Positions 62,616 through 64,000 of a stretch of 64,000 nucleotides of DNA are shown here, one piece after another. The stretch comes from Segatella copri (GTDB taxonomy: Bacteria; Bacteroidota; Bacteroidia; Bacteroidales; Bacteroidaceae). The stretch is from assembly GCF_019127135.1 (NCBI RefSeq), contig NZ_JAHOEA010000011.1, positions 1-64,000 of the forward strand. The letters are read 5' to 3'. Positions within the stretch are counted from its first letter, which is position 1, and each line of letters opens with the position of its first letter. The notes under the pieces are model-generated. The model was not told where the DNA came from. It did not search any database and saw only the letters and a program-made list of their open reading frames with translations. A program made the translations under genes and the position numbers.

Positions 62616-63014
62616 TCAAAAGACGGCTGCTTGTAAATCCGCTTTAATATTGTCCATACAGGCGTTGAGTCGTTGGTATGTTTTCTCTCCAGCGGTCTTG
62701 ACTCCACTTACATACTGGCGCATGAGCGATGGGTTGATGCCTGCACGTCTGGCAATCTCGGTAGCGTTGAGAAAGGAGAACTCCTTGAAGAAAGCTTGCA
62801 CGTCGTACTTATATGTAAACGTCAAGTCTTGCAAGGCCTTGTTGTTAGGGTCATCATCCCTACATTCCTGAAGAGCCTTCATGAAGTCGGCCTTGGCTTC
62901 CTCTGCGGTCGCACCATCGCCATCTATGACACCATAATTACCCAATGGCTTATCATTGTAACAAGAGTATCCGCCATTACCATATTCTAAAATCAGCACT
63001 ACATTCTTTGCCAT
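62616..63014 (-). CDS. hicB: HicB-family antitoxin with C-terminal helix-turn-helix
   Basis: This is a 132-residue protein. The N-terminal partial RNase H-like HicB fold reads MAKNVVLILEYGNGGYSCYN and YGVIDGDGATAEEAKADFMK. The C-terminal DNA-binding helix-turn-helix reads FLNATEIARRAGINPSLMRQ, YVSGVKTAGEKTYQRL. It would neutralise HicA and repress the operon. Here the frame is continuous with the upstream HicA-like region, so the two may be made as one polypeptide. The internal ATG used here is the family start. Confidence 0.85.
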   Translation of the reverse strand: MAKNVVLILEYGNGGYSCYNDKPLGNYGVIDGDGATAEEAKADFMKALQECRDDDPNNKALQDLTFTYKYDVQAFFKEFSFLNATEIARRAGINPSLMRQYVSGVKTAGEKTYQRLNACMDNIKADLQAAVF

Positions 63015-63206
63015 ATATCTTATTTGTTTAAAATTCCCATAAAAAGAGTTCTCCACATGTCCATCACGCAACACGCTCATCTTAACCTCATGGCTACCAT
63101 GTCTTGGAATTCTGATTTTCATCCCATTCTTGGGATTGAACCATTCATCGTGCTCGGCACCATGTCGAGTGATAAAGCATCCCGCTTTAGTCAACTCATT
63201 GTACAA
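63015..63206 (-). pseudogene. hicA: HicA-like mRNA interferase region, damaged and fused to hicB
   Basis: The frame encodes YNELTKAGCFITRHGAEHDE and WFNPKNGMKIRIPRHGSHEV, a clear HicA dsRBD-like toxin with the catalytic His context HGAEHDEW. Two defects are visible. There is no ATG start: the family start would fall on ATC (63219-63221), with TTG at 63204-63206 the next option. And there is no stop before hicB; after SVLRD the usual C-terminus is lost and the frame runs through GHVENSFYGNFKQIRY into HicB. A +1 frame here would end in TAA 6 bases before the hicB ATG, consistent with a small indel. Confidence 0.6.
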
Positions 63207-63267
63207 TTGATTGTGTTTGATTGTTGTAATTAAACATGTTAAAGAACTCTTTGTCTGAATGACACTG

Positions 63268-63299
63268 CAAAGGTAGCTAAAAAGCTATAAAATATCAAA
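63268..63299 (-). promoter_or_regulatory. Bacteroidetes promoter of hicAB
   Basis: Minus-strand TTTG (63296-63299), a 20-bp spacer, then TACCTTTG (63268-63275). Confidence 0.8.
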
Positions 63300-63559
63300 T
63301 ACTTAGGTAGCTTTTCCGCTACGTTAACTAAACTTTAACATTTGGGGGCAAAAAACATCTATCGCGTCAGAGAAGAAAGCGATAATCGAGTACTTTTGGT
63401 TATGGCTTGACAACGTAAAACCCGATGTCAGCGTCACGGTTCATGTCATTTTATGACCACGTGACTATCACTCCTTAAACAAGTATCGCCAACCACGTGA
63501 AAAGCGATACCTGTAACCACGCTAATGAAGCGGTATCATTTGTAATTACTCCTTTATAT
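63300..63559. other. spacer with repeated ACCACG boxes
   Basis: ACCACGTGA occurs at 63456 and 63492 and ACCACGCTA at 63516. They are mixed with TATCGCC, GCGATAC and CGGTATC blocks. No gene is supported. It could be a recombination or regulator site. Confidence 0.35.
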
Positions 63560-63756
63560 TCATATTCTTACCCCTTCCTTTTCTACGTTCCTGACGAAGG
63601 GTGTATTCCTATACTTTTCCCATTCCTGGGCGGTATACATCACGGGGTTGATTTCCTCGCCCAGTTCCCATCCGAGTTCGGTCAGTGGGTAGGTGATGTT
63701 GTCATAATCGTCAGCCATTCACGGATAGCCGCCAATATATGTTCCTTTACATTCAT
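63560..63756 (-). pseudogene. nucleotidyltransferase (MNT-type) remnant
   Basis: The ATG frame (MNVKEHILAAIREW, after GGAGG) stops after 24 codons. A shifted frame then gives a typical C-terminus: DDYDNITYPLTELGWELGEE and INPVMYTAQEWEKYRNTPFV. About 50-60 codons with the GSRARG and Asp-x-Asp catalytic motifs are missing, so the enzyme is inactive. MNT proteins usually act as antitoxins to HEPN toxins by adding nucleotides. It follows the 47-residue gene by 21 bases. Confidence 0.7.
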
Positions 63757-63777
63757 AACTTATAAATGTATCCTCCG

Positions 63778-63921
63778 TTATTTGAATAATTTTCGGGCAT
63801 CAGGAAGTTCGACTCCTGAAGCTTCTGCTGCACGGAGTTCTTTAAAAGCCTGTGTCAGACTTTCCTTCACTACCAATCTCTGTCTCATAGCTTCTGCATC
63901 TACATCTGTTAATGTTGCCAT
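63778..63921 (-). CDS. 47-residue protein upstream of the nucleotidyltransferase remnant
   Basis: The ATG follows AAAGGAGA (Shine-Dalgarno). The protein is acidic and helical: MATLTDVDAEAMRQRLVVKE, SLTQAFKELRAAEASGVELP, DARKLFK. Its position before the nucleotidyltransferase suggests a small partner in a toxin-antitoxin-like unit. Family not recognised. Confidence 0.6.
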   Translation of the reverse strand: MATLTDVDAEAMRQRLVVKESLTQAFKELRAAEASGVELPDARKLFK

Positions 63922-63950
63922 AATCTTCTCCTTTAATTAAATATCTCCCA

Positions 63951-63982
63951 CAAAATTACACTTTTTCTCTGAAAGCGCCAAA
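63951..63982 (-). promoter_or_regulatory. Bacteroidetes promoter of the 47-residue gene
   Basis: Minus-strand TTTG (63979-63982), a 20-bp spacer, then TAATTTTG (63951-63958), 30 bases before the start. Confidence 0.8.
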
Positions 63983-64000
63983 TTATATCTGATAAATATA

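Overview
The window reads as a Bacteroidales chromosome, most likely Segatella (Prevotella) copri or a close relative. The support is the protein families (PCMD, DUF6377, DUF5606, TonB-linked beta-barrel, lipoprotein serpin, VirE_N/DUF3987) and a recurring Bacteroidetes promoter. That promoter is TTTG, 19-20 bp, then TAnnTTTG, and it can be read directly before at least a dozen genes. I saw no rRNA, tRNA, CRISPR array or intact transposase.

Layout. 1-2100 is a decayed edge with an aldo/keto reductase pseudogene, an AraC regulator and a deleted copy of a palindromic repeat. 2100-31000 is mostly housekeeping: PepSY-like and rhodanese exported proteins, SlyD-type FKBP with AroC, Nth/Skp, PepD, an ECF sigma factor, HtpG, SdaA, cyclophilin, a WecB-like protein with altered active-site positions, SPFH/NfeD, M48 peptidase, a His-rich CobW GTPase, LigA, serpin, PBP1A, DUF308, phosphatase and SDR. 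31000-45000 holds a DUF6377 sensor-like protein, a candidate non-coding RNA unit, RfbD/RfbB (dTDP-rhamnose), a PCMD/Omp85/EptA operon, a GNAT-nitrilase fusion, MenC/MenE and AroB. 45000-56300 holds a large TonB-dependent-receptor-like protein, a small porin, an S4/Pth/L25 translation group, a NusB-YajC-YbbR-CoaE-DUF5606 operon and a MATE exporter.

56331-64000 is an accessory island, all on the minus strand. It contains a Bro-N/ANT antirepressor-like protein, DUF5675, a VirE_N/PriCT-like/DUF3987 primase-helicase-like ATPase behind an attenuator-like leader, several tiny proteins, a damaged HicAB toxin-antitoxin pair and a nucleotidyltransferase remnant. Several small genes there have strong Shine-Dalgarno sites, unlike the chromosomal genes.

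The spacers are rich in repeats. There is a ~247-bp nested palindrome (three full and two degenerate copies), a 115-bp palindrome, heptamer arrays and three unrelated tandem repeats that all have a 22-bp period. Pieces of three spacer repeat types also sit in frame inside the interdomain linkers of the DUF3987 gene. The most interesting candidates are this linker invasion, the leader with mutually exclusive hairpins, the non-coding unit at 33.2-33.5 kb and the small-protein cassette at 61.0-61.6 kb.
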